Below are positions 43,596 through 51,803 of a stretch of DNA of 64,000 bases, in pieces. This DNA is from Savagea serpentis (GTDB taxonomy: Bacteria; Bacillota; Bacilli; Bacillales_A; Planococcaceae), in the NCBI RefSeq assembly GCF_015351395.1, contig NZ_JADKPV010000003.1, forward strand, positions 164,618-228,617, given 5' to 3'. A program made the translations under genes and the position numbers. The notes below the pieces were generated by a model. The model worked only from the letters and a program-made list of their open reading frames with translations, was not told where the DNA came from and ran no database searches. Each line of letters begins with the position of its first letter. The first letter of the stretch is position 1.

Positions 43596-44747
43596 TTAGG
43601 CGATCCCCGTAGTCCCTACGGTTAGAAGTCTTTCGGCTTCTTTTTTGAGATTCTGTCCTGCGTTAATATCTCGATTGTGATGTGTATGACATGACGGGCA
43701 CGTCCACTCACGGAGATTAAGGTTTTTAACGTCTTTGTTTTGGTATCCGCAATTTGAGCATAATTGAGAGCTGGCAAAAGTCTTGGATACAACGATTACT
43801 TGTTTTCCGTACCATTCTACTTTGTATTCTAACATCGTTCGGAATTGATACCATGAAACCTCACTAATGGCTTTAGATAGTTTGCGGTTCTTTAGCATAT
43901 TGGATACATGCAAATCTTCTATTCCGATCACATCGTGGTTTTTGATGATTTCAGTAGAGATTTTATGTAAGTAATCCGTTCGTGCATTGACGATCTTCTC
44001 ATGTAATCTTGCGACTTTCCATCTTTGTTTTTGATAGTTTTTAGCTTCGCTTAATTGACATTTTCGTTTTATTGCTAAATCTCGTCTTCTGGATAATATA
44101 CGCTGTTCTTTTGCTAATTTTTCTTCTAGCTTACGAAACCATTTGGGATTACTAAATACTTCACCGTTCGAAAGAATCGCAAAGTCTTTTAATCCAAGAT
44201 CTACCCCTATGGAAGAATTCGTTTTTGGTAGTTTTTCTACTTGGGTTTCCGCAAGTATAGATATGAAGTATTTTCCACTAGGGTTACGTCTAATTGTAGC
44301 GTTTAAAATACGTCCTTCTACTTCTCTACTTTTAGCGAATTTCACTAAACCTAACTTAGGTAATTTAATCTTATTACCTACTATAGCGATGTTCCCATTT
44401 GTATGTTTTGTAACATACGACTGAACTCTATTCTTTTTAGACTTAAATCGTGGTGCTTTATTTTGCTTCTTGAAAAATCTACCATATGCGTCAGCAAGGT
44501 TTTTAAGGGAAGATTGTAAAGCGATACTGTCTACTTCTTTTAGCCATTCCAATTCTTTCTTTAATTGTGTTAATTGAGAAGAACAAGTCGAATAGGTTAA
44601 CCCTTTGCCTGTCTCTTCGTACGCCTCTTTCCATTTAGCTAAAAAGTGATTAAATACAAAACGAGAGCAACCGATTGTTTTAGCAATTAAGACTTCTTGG
44701 TTTTTGTTAGGGTAAATACGAAATTTATACGCTTTGTGAATAAGCAT
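43596..44747 (-). CDS. tnpB: TnpB, RNA-guided nuclease of an IS605-type element
   Basis: A 383-residue TnpB with intact RuvC residues: Asp183 (IGVDLGLKD), Glu277 ([10 protein letters not shown]) and Asp360 ([10 protein letters not shown]). The zinc finger (CSNCG and CPSC) lies between the last two motifs. Full length and no stop codons suggest an active enzyme. GGAGGTG precedes the ATG. TnpB cuts DNA next to a short TAM under guidance of an RNA from the element's right end, which retains the element after excision. Divergent from the RHH gene. Confidence 0.92.
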   Translation of the reverse strand: MLIHKAYKFRIYPNKNQEVLIAKTIGCSRFVFNHFLAKWKEAYEETGKGLTYSTCSSQLTQLKKELEWLKEVDSIALQSSLKNLADAYGRFFKKQNKAPRFKSKKNRVQSYVTKHTNGNIAIVGNKIKLPKLGLVKFAKSREVEGRILNATIRRNPSGKYFISILAETQVEKLPKTNSSIGVDLGLKDFAILSNGEVFSNPKWFRKLEEKLAKEQRILSRRRDLAIKRKCQLSEAKNYQKQRWKVARLHEKIVNARTDYLHKISTEIIKNHDVIGIEDLHVSNMLKNRKLSKAISEVSWYQFRTMLEYKVEWYGKQVIVVSKTFASSQLCSNCGYQNKDVKNLNLREWTCPSCHTHHNRDINAGQNLKKEAERLLTVGTTGIA

Positions 44748-44835
44748 TGCTTTTCACCTCCTTCATAGCATATACTAAATATATTTCGGGCATACAGTGT
44801 ATGTCAAGCATATATTTTAAAAAGGGGTGAGGCCG

Positions 44836-44970
44836 ATGAAACGTGTAGCCAAGTTGATTAAGTTTCCGGTAGATTTAGTAGTAGAAATCGAAAAGTACCA
44901 AAAAGAAAATTACATTTCAAGTTTCTCTGGTGCTGTATATGAGTTAATACGAAAAGGCTTGAATAAGTGA
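44836..44970 (+). CDS. Ribbon-helix-helix (CopG-like) small protein in IS element 1
   Basis: A 44-residue protein (MKRVAKLIKFPVDLVVEIEK ... LIRKGLNK) with a beta strand followed by two helices, the RHH fold of small DNA-binding repressors. AAAGGGG lies upstream of ATG 44836. It is divergent from tnpB and its TGA overlaps the ATG of the tnpA remnant (TGATG). The second tnpB element in this window carries a related gene at the same relative place, which argues that it is a functional partner, probably a repressor of the tnpB/tnpA promoter region (inference). Confidence 0.75.
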   Translation: MKRVAKLIKFPVDLVVEIEKYQKENYISSFSGAVYELIRKGLNK

Positions 44971-45086
44971 TGAAATACGTTTCTCAACATTTCTGGAAGG
45001 AACAAACCTTTTGGAGTGATGGATACTTCTCATGCAGCATTAGAAATGCTAGCAAAGAGACTATTCAACAGTACATTCAAACATAA
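44970..45086 (+). pseudogene. C-terminal remnant of TnpA (Y1 transposase, IS200/IS605 family)
   Basis: An open frame of 38 codons encodes KYVSQHFWKEQTFWSDGYF and ends in KETIQQYIQT. This matches the last helix region of IS200-type TnpA (FWxxGYFxxS...EEVIKKYIE), which includes the catalytic Tyr. The HUH metal site and everything before it are missing, so no transposase is made. It is fused in overlap to the end of the RHH gene, probably by an internal deletion. Confidence 0.7.
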
Positions 45087-45104
45087 GGTAGTCAGGGCTT
45101 ACAT

Positions 45105-45127
45105 CCCCTAGCCTAAAGGCATAGGGG
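45105..45127. repeat. Left-end hairpin of IS element 1
   Basis: CCCCTA GCC TAAA GGC A TAGGGG: the same architecture as the right-end hairpin, as expected for sites bound by a Y1 transposase. Confidence 0.7.
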
Positions 45128-45150
45128 TTTTACGCCCAACCCAATAAAAT

Positions 45151-45207
45151 AACAGACGCCCTCTTCTCTTCCGTAACTTTTGGAGAAAAGGGCGTCTGTT
45201 TGTTTTT
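45151..45207 (+). terminator. Intrinsic terminator, probably once that of the Yip1-like gene
   Basis: ACAGACGCCCT and AGGGCGTCTGT arms, then TTGTTTTTTT rightward. It follows the IS element directly; without the element it would lie just past the stop at 43528. Confidence 0.8.
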
Positions 45208-45221
45208 TTACACAATTTCGG

Positions 45222-45728
45222 TTATTCATGTGAAGCTACCCAGTGGAGGACAGGCTCACGTAACTTTACTTCCACTTTATTATAAAATACATTATATTTA
45301 CTAACGTGAACGTCTAAAACGGCACTACCGTCTTCGTGATGGACATATGTATTTTTATTATCACGTTTTGCCCGAGCTGTAATGCGGGTCGTTCGCTTTT
45401 TAAACTCGGTTAATGACTGGTTCTTCATATAATCGAGCACATGTTGTTGCGCTTGCTCTTCCAGTTCGAGAGGTGCTCCCACCGCTTCTGCAAACATCGC
45501 ATAATTATCTTGTTCTAACCCCATGATCATTTGATCAATTTGTTTCGTTGAAGATGTAACTTTATCCATATATACATGAATGAAAATCGGTGCAATTAAA
45601 AGAAGTAAAATCACAAAACCCATTCCCCAATACATCCGACGTTTCCATGATTTTAAGGAAGCATTACAATAAGGACATATTTTCTCCGTACGTTTCACCC
45701 CTGCTTGACATGTTGGACATACTTTCAT
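45222..45728 (-). CDS. Zinc-ribbon single-span membrane protein (TcaA-like N-terminal unit)
   Basis: A 168-residue protein: zinc ribbon (VCPTCQ and ICPYCN), one span (WGMGFVILLLLIAPIFIHVY) and one outside domain ending in HEDGSAVLDVHVSKYNVFYN. That domain is paralogous to those at 40.5 and 41.2 kb. It is like a YvbJ/TcaA protein cut down to one module. GAGGAGGAG precedes the ATG. Not in an operon with the others but convergent with them. Confidence 0.75.
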   Translation of the reverse strand: MKVCPTCQAGVKRTEKICPYCNASLKSWKRRMYWGMGFVILLLLIAPIFIHVYMDKVTSSTKQIDQMIMGLEQDNYAMFAEAVGAPLELEEQAQQHVLDYMKNQSLTEFKKRTTRITARAKRDNKNTYVHHEDGSAVLDVHVSKYNVFYNKVEVKLREPVLHWVASHE

Positions 45729-46020
45729 TTTCTCTCCTCCTCCTTTGGTTAAAATTTGAAGTTATCCTCTATACTATAACATTTTCCTACTTTTACAAAT
45801 GCTTTCCTTGTTTTTTATCTGAAAATTTACGTTATTCAATTATATTTTTCATTCTTTAGACGAAATATTGTCAAAATATTTCCGATTGCGGAGAAGCTTT
45901 TTTATTTTGAAATCTTATAGAACATTTAAAATTTCACCACTATTTCAAAAGGATGGTCTATTAAAATCGAAGCATAATGAACGTAATCGCAGCACTATCG
46001 TTACACAGAACCAAAACAAT
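45729..46020. other. Gene-free AT-rich gap
   Basis: About 290 nt; I see no gene, no repeat and no convincing RNA here apart from the promoter region expected for the zinc-ribbon gene. Confidence 0.4.
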
Positions 46021-46063
46021 AAAAAAACATCTGAACGGATTTTATTTCCCATTCAGACGTTTT
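46021..46063 (-). terminator. Intrinsic terminator of the glutamine amidotransferase gene
   Basis: AACGTCTGAATGGG and CCGTTCAGATGTT (leftward) pair with G-U steps, followed by seven T. Confidence 0.75.
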
Positions 46064-46072
46064 CTTTATTGT

Positions 46073-46777
46073 TTATGGCACACGACATGCTTCAATGAAT
46101 GCTTCAAATAGACGATTCGACTGTTCTCCGTCCGCATTAATCGTCAATTCAGGATGCCATTGCACCCCTAGTGCGAACTTATAATTCGCACTTTCAATCG
46201 CTTCGATAATTCCATCCGATGCCCAAGCTGTCGCATAAAAACCGTCCCCTAGCTCTTTCACCGCTTGATGGTGGAAGCTGTTCACACGTACGGCTTCTTT
46301 CTCCAAAGTTGTTCCGAGCTTCGATTGTTCTAATAAACGAATGCTATGAATCGGATAGTCTGGCTTCGTCGTTTGGACATGTTGAATCGCATCGGGCACC
46401 GCACTAGGGATATCTTGAATGAGCGTACCTCCTGCTGCCACATTCAACATTTGACTCCCACGACAAATGCCAAACACTGGTTTATTTTTCGCTAACATAA
46501 GCTGCGTCAAAGCAAGTTCAAACGCATCACGTGTTGGCGTTAATTCTGAAATTTTTTCATGAGGTTCCTCGCCGTAATAGTAAGGATCCACATCATGGCC
46601 ACCTGTCAATAATAGACCGTCAATCATCTCGGCATAACGTTCGACATGCTCACATTCATGAGGCAACATGATCGGTACGCCCCCTGCTTGTTGAATCGCT
46701 TCATTGTTCTTTTTATTTAAAACGAAACGCTCGTCTTCAATCATTAATGTCGTAATCCCGATAATCGGTTTTGTCAT
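46073..46777 (-). CDS. Class I glutamine amidotransferase, gamma-glutamyl-GABA hydrolase type (PuuD-like)
   Basis: A 234-residue hydrolase of the peptidase C26 group, which frees GABA or amines from gamma-glutamyl conjugates. The nucleophile Cys is in FGICRGSQMLNVAAGG, and the His-Glu pair is in ALGVQWHPE. ATG at 46777 follows GGGAGG; the open frame to 46858 runs through non-coding DNA. It stands alone. Substrate is inferred from the family only. Confidence 0.85.
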   Translation of the reverse strand: MTKPIIGITTLMIEDERFVLNKKNNEAIQQAGGVPIMLPHECEHVERYAEMIDGLLLTGGHDVDPYYYGEEPHEKISELTPTRDAFELALTQLMLAKNKPVFGICRGSQMLNVAAGGTLIQDIPSAVPDAIQHVQTTKPDYPIHSIRLLEQSKLGTTLEKEAVRVNSFHHQAVKELGDGFYATAWASDGIIEAIESANYKFALGVQWHPELTINADGEQSNRLFEAFIEACRVP

Positions 46778-46856
46778 CTTATCTTCCTCCCATTCATCTC
46801 TTTCACTATTATACAATGTGGAAGAAGAAAAAGGGATTTTCCATGAATATTTACAC

Positions 46857-46890
46857 AAAAAAAGCGCTGAAATATTTTTCAGCGCTTTTT
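46857..46890 (-). terminator. Intrinsic terminator of the S-layer gene
   Basis: AAAAAGCGCTGAAA and its full complement around TATT, with T runs on both strands. Confidence 0.9.
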
Positions 46891-46893
46891 GGA

Positions 46894-49359
46894 TTATTGT
46901 ACTTTGAATGTTTGAGGTTGAACTCCAAATTTGTTATCGTCACGCAAATATTTTCCTTCATTCGTCACTTCCACGATGAGATTGTCACGGTCAAGAACGC
47001 GATTCAATTGAATCGTCACTTGATTACCTGAAACCGACATACTTGTCGCTTCTGCATTTTTGATGGTAAAGATGTCTGAAACTTCGACGTCTTTTTTCAC
47101 ATCTTGACCATTTTCTTTTACAGTCTTCTGTAATAAAAGTAAATCTTCATCGAATGTTAACGTTAATGTTGAATGATTCGGAGCGAGCTCTGCTTTCGTA
47201 ATCTTCGCTGACGTATTGTCGCGAATAATCGTTGGAATGCGATTTTCTACTAATAATTTTCCTTGTTGGCTCTTCAAGTTCATAACGTCCAACATTGTCG
47301 GAGAACCATTGTCAGCATCGCCTATATTAAATGACCCTTCAGGAAACTTAATACTCACTTTCGTTTGTTGCGCATCTTGGAACGCAATAAGTGCTGATTG
47401 TGGCAATTTTTCATCATTTAATTCATATGTTGAAAGATTTGCTGCGTCTGTACTCATGCTAGTAGAGTACGTAATAATATATTCTAAGCTGTTCGTATTC
47501 GCTACTGTACCTGAATAAATATTGACAACTTTTGGAGCTTCTTTTTCTTCTGGCTTTTCAATACCAGGTGGCAACGTTTCGCCTGGCTTTAATGCTACTT
47601 CAAATTTTTCTTCAGAACGTACCATTGCGTTACCATATAAATCTGAAACATATCCTTCTACTAAAGTAATTTTATAAGGCTTTGGAATTAATGGAGTTTC
47701 GAAACTAAAAATCAATGATTCTTCATCTTCACCCACTTTAATTCCTGTAACCAACTGACTAATATGATTATGGTCTACAAATTGAAGTAACGCCTCTTGT
47801 GTTTTGTCAACTTTAATACGCTCATCGAAATGTAATGTCACTGTTTTGCGATCTTCTGACACCGTCTTATCGATCACTTTCGGAGCTACTGTATCTTTTT
47901 TAATCGTAACTGCTTTGACGATACGTTCGTTTTTCAAATCTGTTGTCGATGTCATGACTTTTGGTTCCACGATAATTTGAGCTTTCATTTCATCACGTGT
48001 ACCGAAGTATTTTTGATCGATGAATGCTTCGTACACATTCGTCGTACCGATACGTTTGAATGATAACTTCGTATTATTTACCGTATTCACTTCTTGTAAA
48101 TGCGCTTCGAAAGTATCAGACATTAATGGAGTGTTTAATGTTACTTTCACTTTATCTTGACCGACGACTTCTACTTCGTTGAAGTTTGGTTGTACTTTTT
48201 GAATGACAGGCGCTGTTACTTTTCCTTTGTATGCACCGTTCATTAAGTTACCTACGACGTCTTTCGCACCATCCACTGAAAGGTCAACCACTTCTCCTGA
48301 AGTCAAGACGACTGGAATCAATACTTGCTTGTGATCTTTCGGATTGATTGTCGCCGTTACCGCTTTGTTTTTAACGTAGACGGCATTCGGTGCTGTTCCT
48401 AATTTTTCGTTAAATGTTACAATGATTTGACCATCTTCATAAGCTGCTTCAACAACTTTCGGGGCTTCTTTATCGCTATAGCTTACGACATGTCGGTAGC
48501 GTTCCGTCTGTTGTACTTTACCTGCGCTATCTTTTGCGACTGCTGTCATCGGCTCGACGATGACCACTTTTTCTGACATTTCAATTGAACTTGCAAATTG
48601 AAGAACGACTGATTTACCGTCTGCTGCTCCAAATATTGCCACAGGATGTTGGCCGTCGAATGAATAGTTTTTATACGTTTCGAGCGATTGTTTCGTCATC
48701 GCTTGGTTAAATGTCACTTCCGCTTCGACCGAGCTGTTGAAGTTCACTTTTTCAATTTTTGGCGCTACTGCAGTTGGCGCATCGCTACGGAAAAGGAAAA
48801 TCGCGAAGTCACCGCGCTTTACATTTTGATCTGTGCCGAATTTTGTCGTGGATACACCGTTTGTAATATTGTTCGCAACCATCGCTTGAACCGCTTCAGC
48901 GTAGCGTTTGTTAACATCGGTAAATTTCAATTCGGGGCTTCCTTTTAAGTCGTATGCCTTTTGAAGAATGAGTGCCATCTCGCCACGTTTAATCGGATCT
49001 TGTGCACCGAAACGTGTTGCTGATTTACCGCCGATAATGCCTGCTGCTTTTAAAGCATTTACTTCTGCACTACGATTTTTAGGCACGTCTGTAAAGCCTG
49101 ATGCTGGAGCATTTTTCGTATCTAAGTTTAACATTTTCGCAAGCATAACCGCTGCGTCTAAACGTGTAATCGATTTGTCTGTGCCGAATTTTTTATTGCC
49201 GATCCCTTGCGTGACATTATTTTGTACTAAGTAATCCACTGCGTCCGCATATTGCTTCGGTACGTCGGTGAAATCTGACGCCGCCATAACCGGTGATACA
49301 GCTGATGCGACTAATGCTGTCGTGACAGCGGAGGCTAAAAATTTATTCTGTTTCTTCAT
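46894..49359 (-). CDS. S-layer protein with three SLH domains and Ig-like repeats
   Basis: An 821-residue secreted protein. Signal peptide (KKQNKFLASAVTTALVASAVSPVMAA), then three SLH modules (about 28-85, 86-145, 146-190) that bind pyruvylated secondary wall polymer. The rest is a long chain of beta-sandwich modules of the SbsA/Big type (VEAEVTFNQAM, IIVTFNEKL, KVTLNTPLM, VTLHFDERI, LTLTFDEDL repeats). It has no Cys. A strong promoter with a leader of roughly 150 nt and a strong terminator fit a very highly expressed gene. Probably a main S-layer protein. GGAGCG precedes the ATG. Confidence 0.9.
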   Translation of the reverse strand: MKKQNKFLASAVTTALVASAVSPVMAASDFTDVPKQYADAVDYLVQNNVTQGIGNKKFGTDKSITRLDAAVMLAKMLNLDTKNAPASGFTDVPKNRSAEVNALKAAGIIGGKSATRFGAQDPIKRGEMALILQKAYDLKGSPELKFTDVNKRYAEAVQAMVANNITNGVSTTKFGTDQNVKRGDFAIFLFRSDAPTAVAPKIEKVNFNSSVEAEVTFNQAMTKQSLETYKNYSFDGQHPVAIFGAADGKSVVLQFASSIEMSEKVVIVEPMTAVAKDSAGKVQQTERYRHVVSYSDKEAPKVVEAAYEDGQIIVTFNEKLGTAPNAVYVKNKAVTATINPKDHKQVLIPVVLTSGEVVDLSVDGAKDVVGNLMNGAYKGKVTAPVIQKVQPNFNEVEVVGQDKVKVTLNTPLMSDTFEAHLQEVNTVNNTKLSFKRIGTTNVYEAFIDQKYFGTRDEMKAQIIVEPKVMTSTTDLKNERIVKAVTIKKDTVAPKVIDKTVSEDRKTVTLHFDERIKVDKTQEALLQFVDHNHISQLVTGIKVGEDEESLIFSFETPLIPKPYKITLVEGYVSDLYGNAMVRSEEKFEVALKPGETLPPGIEKPEEKEAPKVVNIYSGTVANTNSLEYIITYSTSMSTDAANLSTYELNDEKLPQSALIAFQDAQQTKVSIKFPEGSFNIGDADNGSPTMLDVMNLKSQQGKLLVENRIPTIIRDNTSAKITKAELAPNHSTLTLTFDEDLLLLQKTVKENGQDVKKDVEVSDIFTIKNAEATSMSVSGNQVTIQLNRVLDRDNLIVEVTNEGKYLRDDNKFGVQPQTFKVQ

Positions 49360-49514
49360 CTTCCAATCGCTCCTTCAATAAGCATGCTATTTTTGATACT
49401 TCTTTTTCCAACATTCCCGTATTTTCGCTTTATAAAACGTCTAAGGTCATAAGAAGTTATACTCATTATACTTATATCATTTCCTGAATTTCCTAATAAT
49501 TGAGCATATATTTT

Positions 49515-49543
49515 ATTATATCTATCTCTAAAACCTTACACAA
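49515..49543 (-). promoter_or_regulatory. Promoter of the S-layer gene
   Basis: Leftward TTGTGT (49538-49543), 17 nt, TATAAT (49515-49520). It gives a 5' leader of about 150 nt, a usual feature of stable S-layer mRNAs. A second TATAAT lies at 49465-49470 without a clear -35. Confidence 0.6.
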
Positions 49544-49584
49544 GCAACAGTAAAAAATCTTCTCACTTTTCTCGCTTTCTATCC

Positions 49585-49600
49585 ATACTGTCAGTATAAT
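49585..49600 (+). promoter_or_regulatory. Palindrome overlapping the -10 box of the SLH gene
   Basis: ATACTGTCAGTAT (49585-49597) is a perfect 13-bp palindrome that runs into TATAAT (49595-49600) of the rightward gene. No good -35 is present, so the gene may need an activator or be blocked by a repressor here. Confidence 0.45.
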
Positions 49601-49622
49601 TATTGGAAAGGAGGTTTTACCC

Positions 49623-50699
49623 ATGATGAAAAAAATATTGTTATCGACTATGTTGAGTGCTTCTCTACTGCTGCCTCAACTCACATATGCAGCCGAGGCT
49701 CCGAAAGCACCGATGTTTGAAGATATTTCGCCCGAGTATCGCTTTTTTGAAGATATTCAACTACTGCTCAATCAATTCGTCATCGATCCTGCTTCGAACT
49801 TTTATCCGTTCCGTCCGATGAATCGGCTCGATGTAGCGATTGGAATCGCTCGTGCAAAAAATTTACCACCGTCCAAACAGCCGTCCCAATTTAAAGATAT
49901 TGACGTGACGACGCTAGAAGGACAACTCGTTCAAGCCGTGGCGGATGCCGGATTAATTTCTGGATTCCCTGATGGCACATTTAAGCCGACGAAGACGGTA
50001 ACACGTGGGGAAATGGCGCTCTTTTTACAACGTTCTTTCCAATTGATTGAGGGAAAACGCATCCACTTTACAGACATGTCTCCACGTGTCGCATCGTATG
50101 AAGCGGTACAATCGCTCATCCATGCAGGATATACGACAGGTTTTCCAGACGGAACCTTCCGACCAAGCGCTCCGCTACAACGTGGGGAAGCCGCACACTT
50201 TTTAGCGAAAGCAGTACAAGATTCTTTAACAGGCTTCTACTTACCAGGAATTTATATCGCAGCACAAAAGATTCCAGCGGGTGAATATTTATATGTTTCC
50301 ATTGAAGAGGAAGGGAAATTCACATTGCGTCAACGTTCAGGACAGACGTATACGCGCATGACGCCTGCGAATGCTCCTTATTACGTCACAGTTAAACAAG
50401 GGGAACAAATTGAATTTGTGAACGGCTTTTTATACCGCTCGGGATTCATTCGCCATCAACCAAAATTGATTCAAACGACCGGCACATACAAAGTTGGATA
50501 CGATTTACCGATTGGTACGTACCGCGCTCACGTTGCACCTAACTATAAAGAAGGGACATTACGTATTTTGAATGATTCGACAGTCGAAGCACCGGTTAAA
50601 TTTCAAACGACACTACAAGATTTCATCATCTTCTCTGTTGAACGAGGAGACTATGTTGAACTCGAACACGTCACGATGGAACCGTATAAAGGAAAATAA
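49623..50699 (+). CDS. Secreted SLH-domain surface protein
   Basis: A 358-residue protein: signal peptide (to about residue 24, LTYAAE), three SLH modules (about 30-85, 86-145, 146-200; SGFPDGTFKPTKTVTRGEMA and TGFPDGTFRPSAPLQRGEAA are classic). The C-terminal part (about 205-358) is a beta-rich domain that I do not recognise, with two similar halves around LPGIYIAAQKIPAGEYLYVS and TGTYKVGYDLPIGTYRAHV. AAAGGAGG precedes the ATG. Divergent from the S-layer gene and anchored to the wall polymer; function unknown. Confidence 0.85.
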   Translation: MMKKILLSTMLSASLLLPQLTYAAEAPKAPMFEDISPEYRFFEDIQLLLNQFVIDPASNFYPFRPMNRLDVAIGIARAKNLPPSKQPSQFKDIDVTTLEGQLVQAVADAGLISGFPDGTFKPTKTVTRGEMALFLQRSFQLIEGKRIHFTDMSPRVASYEAVQSLIHAGYTTGFPDGTFRPSAPLQRGEAAHFLAKAVQDSLTGFYLPGIYIAAQKIPAGEYLYVSIEEEGKFTLRQRSGQTYTRMTPANAPYYVTVKQGEQIEFVNGFLYRSGFIRHQPKLIQTTGTYKVGYDLPIGTYRAHVAPNYKEGTLRILNDSTVEAPVKFQTTLQDFIIFSVERGDYVELEHVTMEPYKGK

Positions 50700-50740
50700 A
50701 AATCCTTGCATCGTATTGAAACGATGCAAGGATTTTTTAT
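50697..50740. terminator. Bidirectional intrinsic terminator
   Basis: AAAATCCTTGCATCG pairs with CGATGCAAGGATTTT around a 7-nt loop, T runs on both sides, between convergent genes. Confidence 0.9.
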
Positions 50741-51792
50741 TGTTCAGCCATCCAATCGTCGATTGTTTGACGAACGTCTCGTAAATGCTCATCGACATTT
50801 TCTCGCGTCACGCGAACTCCGAACGAACCGTCCAACTCTTCTCCTCGAATAACTGCCTCTAATTGTTTCGCAATCGCATCCCCAACATGCGGATAGAAAT
50901 GATGCCCGTCCAAATAATTAAGGGAATTGTTCGTATACTCATTCGGATACATGAAGTTCACCACTTCTCCGTTCACGTCTACTAACTCGCGAATCCAACG
51001 CTCATAATCGGGATAGTTCCCTTCCTCGACTAATACCGCAAACAATTGGGTCGAAATCGGTGTCGTGAAAAATGTGAACTGTTGATCCTTAAAATTGTTG
51101 ATGACTTTATTTAATATTTCCGAGTACGCTTCATAAAAGACGAAATTTTCGCCGTAAAACTCCTCTTTAAAACGTTCGATTTTCAGCGATAATTCTTTTG
51201 CGCGCGTCTCATCATCTAATTCACGCGCAAAAGCTTCTAATTGTCGATTGTACAGACGATCTTGGGTAATCGAATCTTTCCAAGACAGACGGAAGTTACC
51301 CACAGCATAATCAAATACTTTCAATGACAATGCATTTTTCGATTTGTAAAACGAACCTTCGATTTTTTTCTCATAATTCATAATCGAACTCGGCAGTCCC
51401 GCTTCTTGCTCACTCGCTTTGAAGAAGTCGACACCTAATAAGACATGCTCAAATTCCGGATGCACTTGTACGCCGTATCGAATCATACTGTCGTATGCAC
51501 GCATCGACAAATTAGCCACCGAAAAATTAAAAACATCTAACATTTCAAAAGCTGAAGGATGAATGTATGTCGAGCGACTACTTCCAATCAGTAGCGTATC
51601 TTCGTTTTGAATCCCATCTCGTAAACGAACAATTTTTTGTTCACGTTCGTCGATCACTTGTTGTACATCATTAAAAGTGTGCGCATGACCATAATGCCAC
51701 ATCGGATCAATCCAAATATTAAACGCTACGACGAACGACGTTAATAAAGCGAAAACAGTGAACGTTACAATCGTAAACTTTTTGTCAGACAT
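50737..51792 (-). CDS. SGNH-hydrolase-like acyl-transfer partner (PatB/AlgJ-like)
   Basis: A 351-residue extracytoplasmic protein anchored by one N-terminal span (IVTFTVFALLTSFVVAFNIWI). It has an SGNH-type nucleophile in LIGSSRSTY and the late Asp-His pair in LDGHHFYPHVGDA. Such proteins move acetyl groups from the MBOAT partner to a polysaccharide. In Bacillus anthracis PatA/PatB O-acetylate the secondary wall polymer so that SLH proteins bind, and this pair sits among SLH genes, so the same job is likely (inference). It follows the MBOAT gene by 11 nt. Confidence 0.75.
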   Translation of the reverse strand: MSDKKFTIVTFTVFALLTSFVVAFNIWIDPMWHYGHAHTFNDVQQVIDEREQKIVRLRDGIQNEDTLLIGSSRSTYIHPSAFEMLDVFNFSVANLSMRAYDSMIRYGVQVHPEFEHVLLGVDFFKASEQEAGLPSSIMNYEKKIEGSFYKSKNALSLKVFDYAVGNFRLSWKDSITQDRLYNRQLEAFARELDDETRAKELSLKIERFKEEFYGENFVFYEAYSEILNKVINNFKDQQFTFFTTPISTQLFAVLVEEGNYPDYERWIRELVDVNGEVVNFMYPNEYTNNSLNYLDGHHFYPHVGDAIAKQLEAVIRGEELDGSFGVRVTRENVDEHLRDVRQTIDDWMAEQ

Positions 51793-51803
51793 GCGACCCC
51801 TCC

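Larger units (their letters stand above)
43529..45134 (-). mobile_element. IS200/IS605-type element with tnpB, an RHH gene and a tnpA remnant
   Basis: The ends are matching subterminal hairpins: 43537-43559 (CCACTA GGC TAAA GCC G TAGTGG) and 45105-45127 (CCCCTA GCC TAAA GGC A TAGGGG), with the same bulged base and loop but different stem sequence. tnpB reads toward the right end (left side of the window) and the tnpA remnant toward the left end, the divergent order of IS605. Without an intact tnpA it can move only if a Y1 transposase acts in trans. The outer borders are approximate. Confidence 0.75.
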
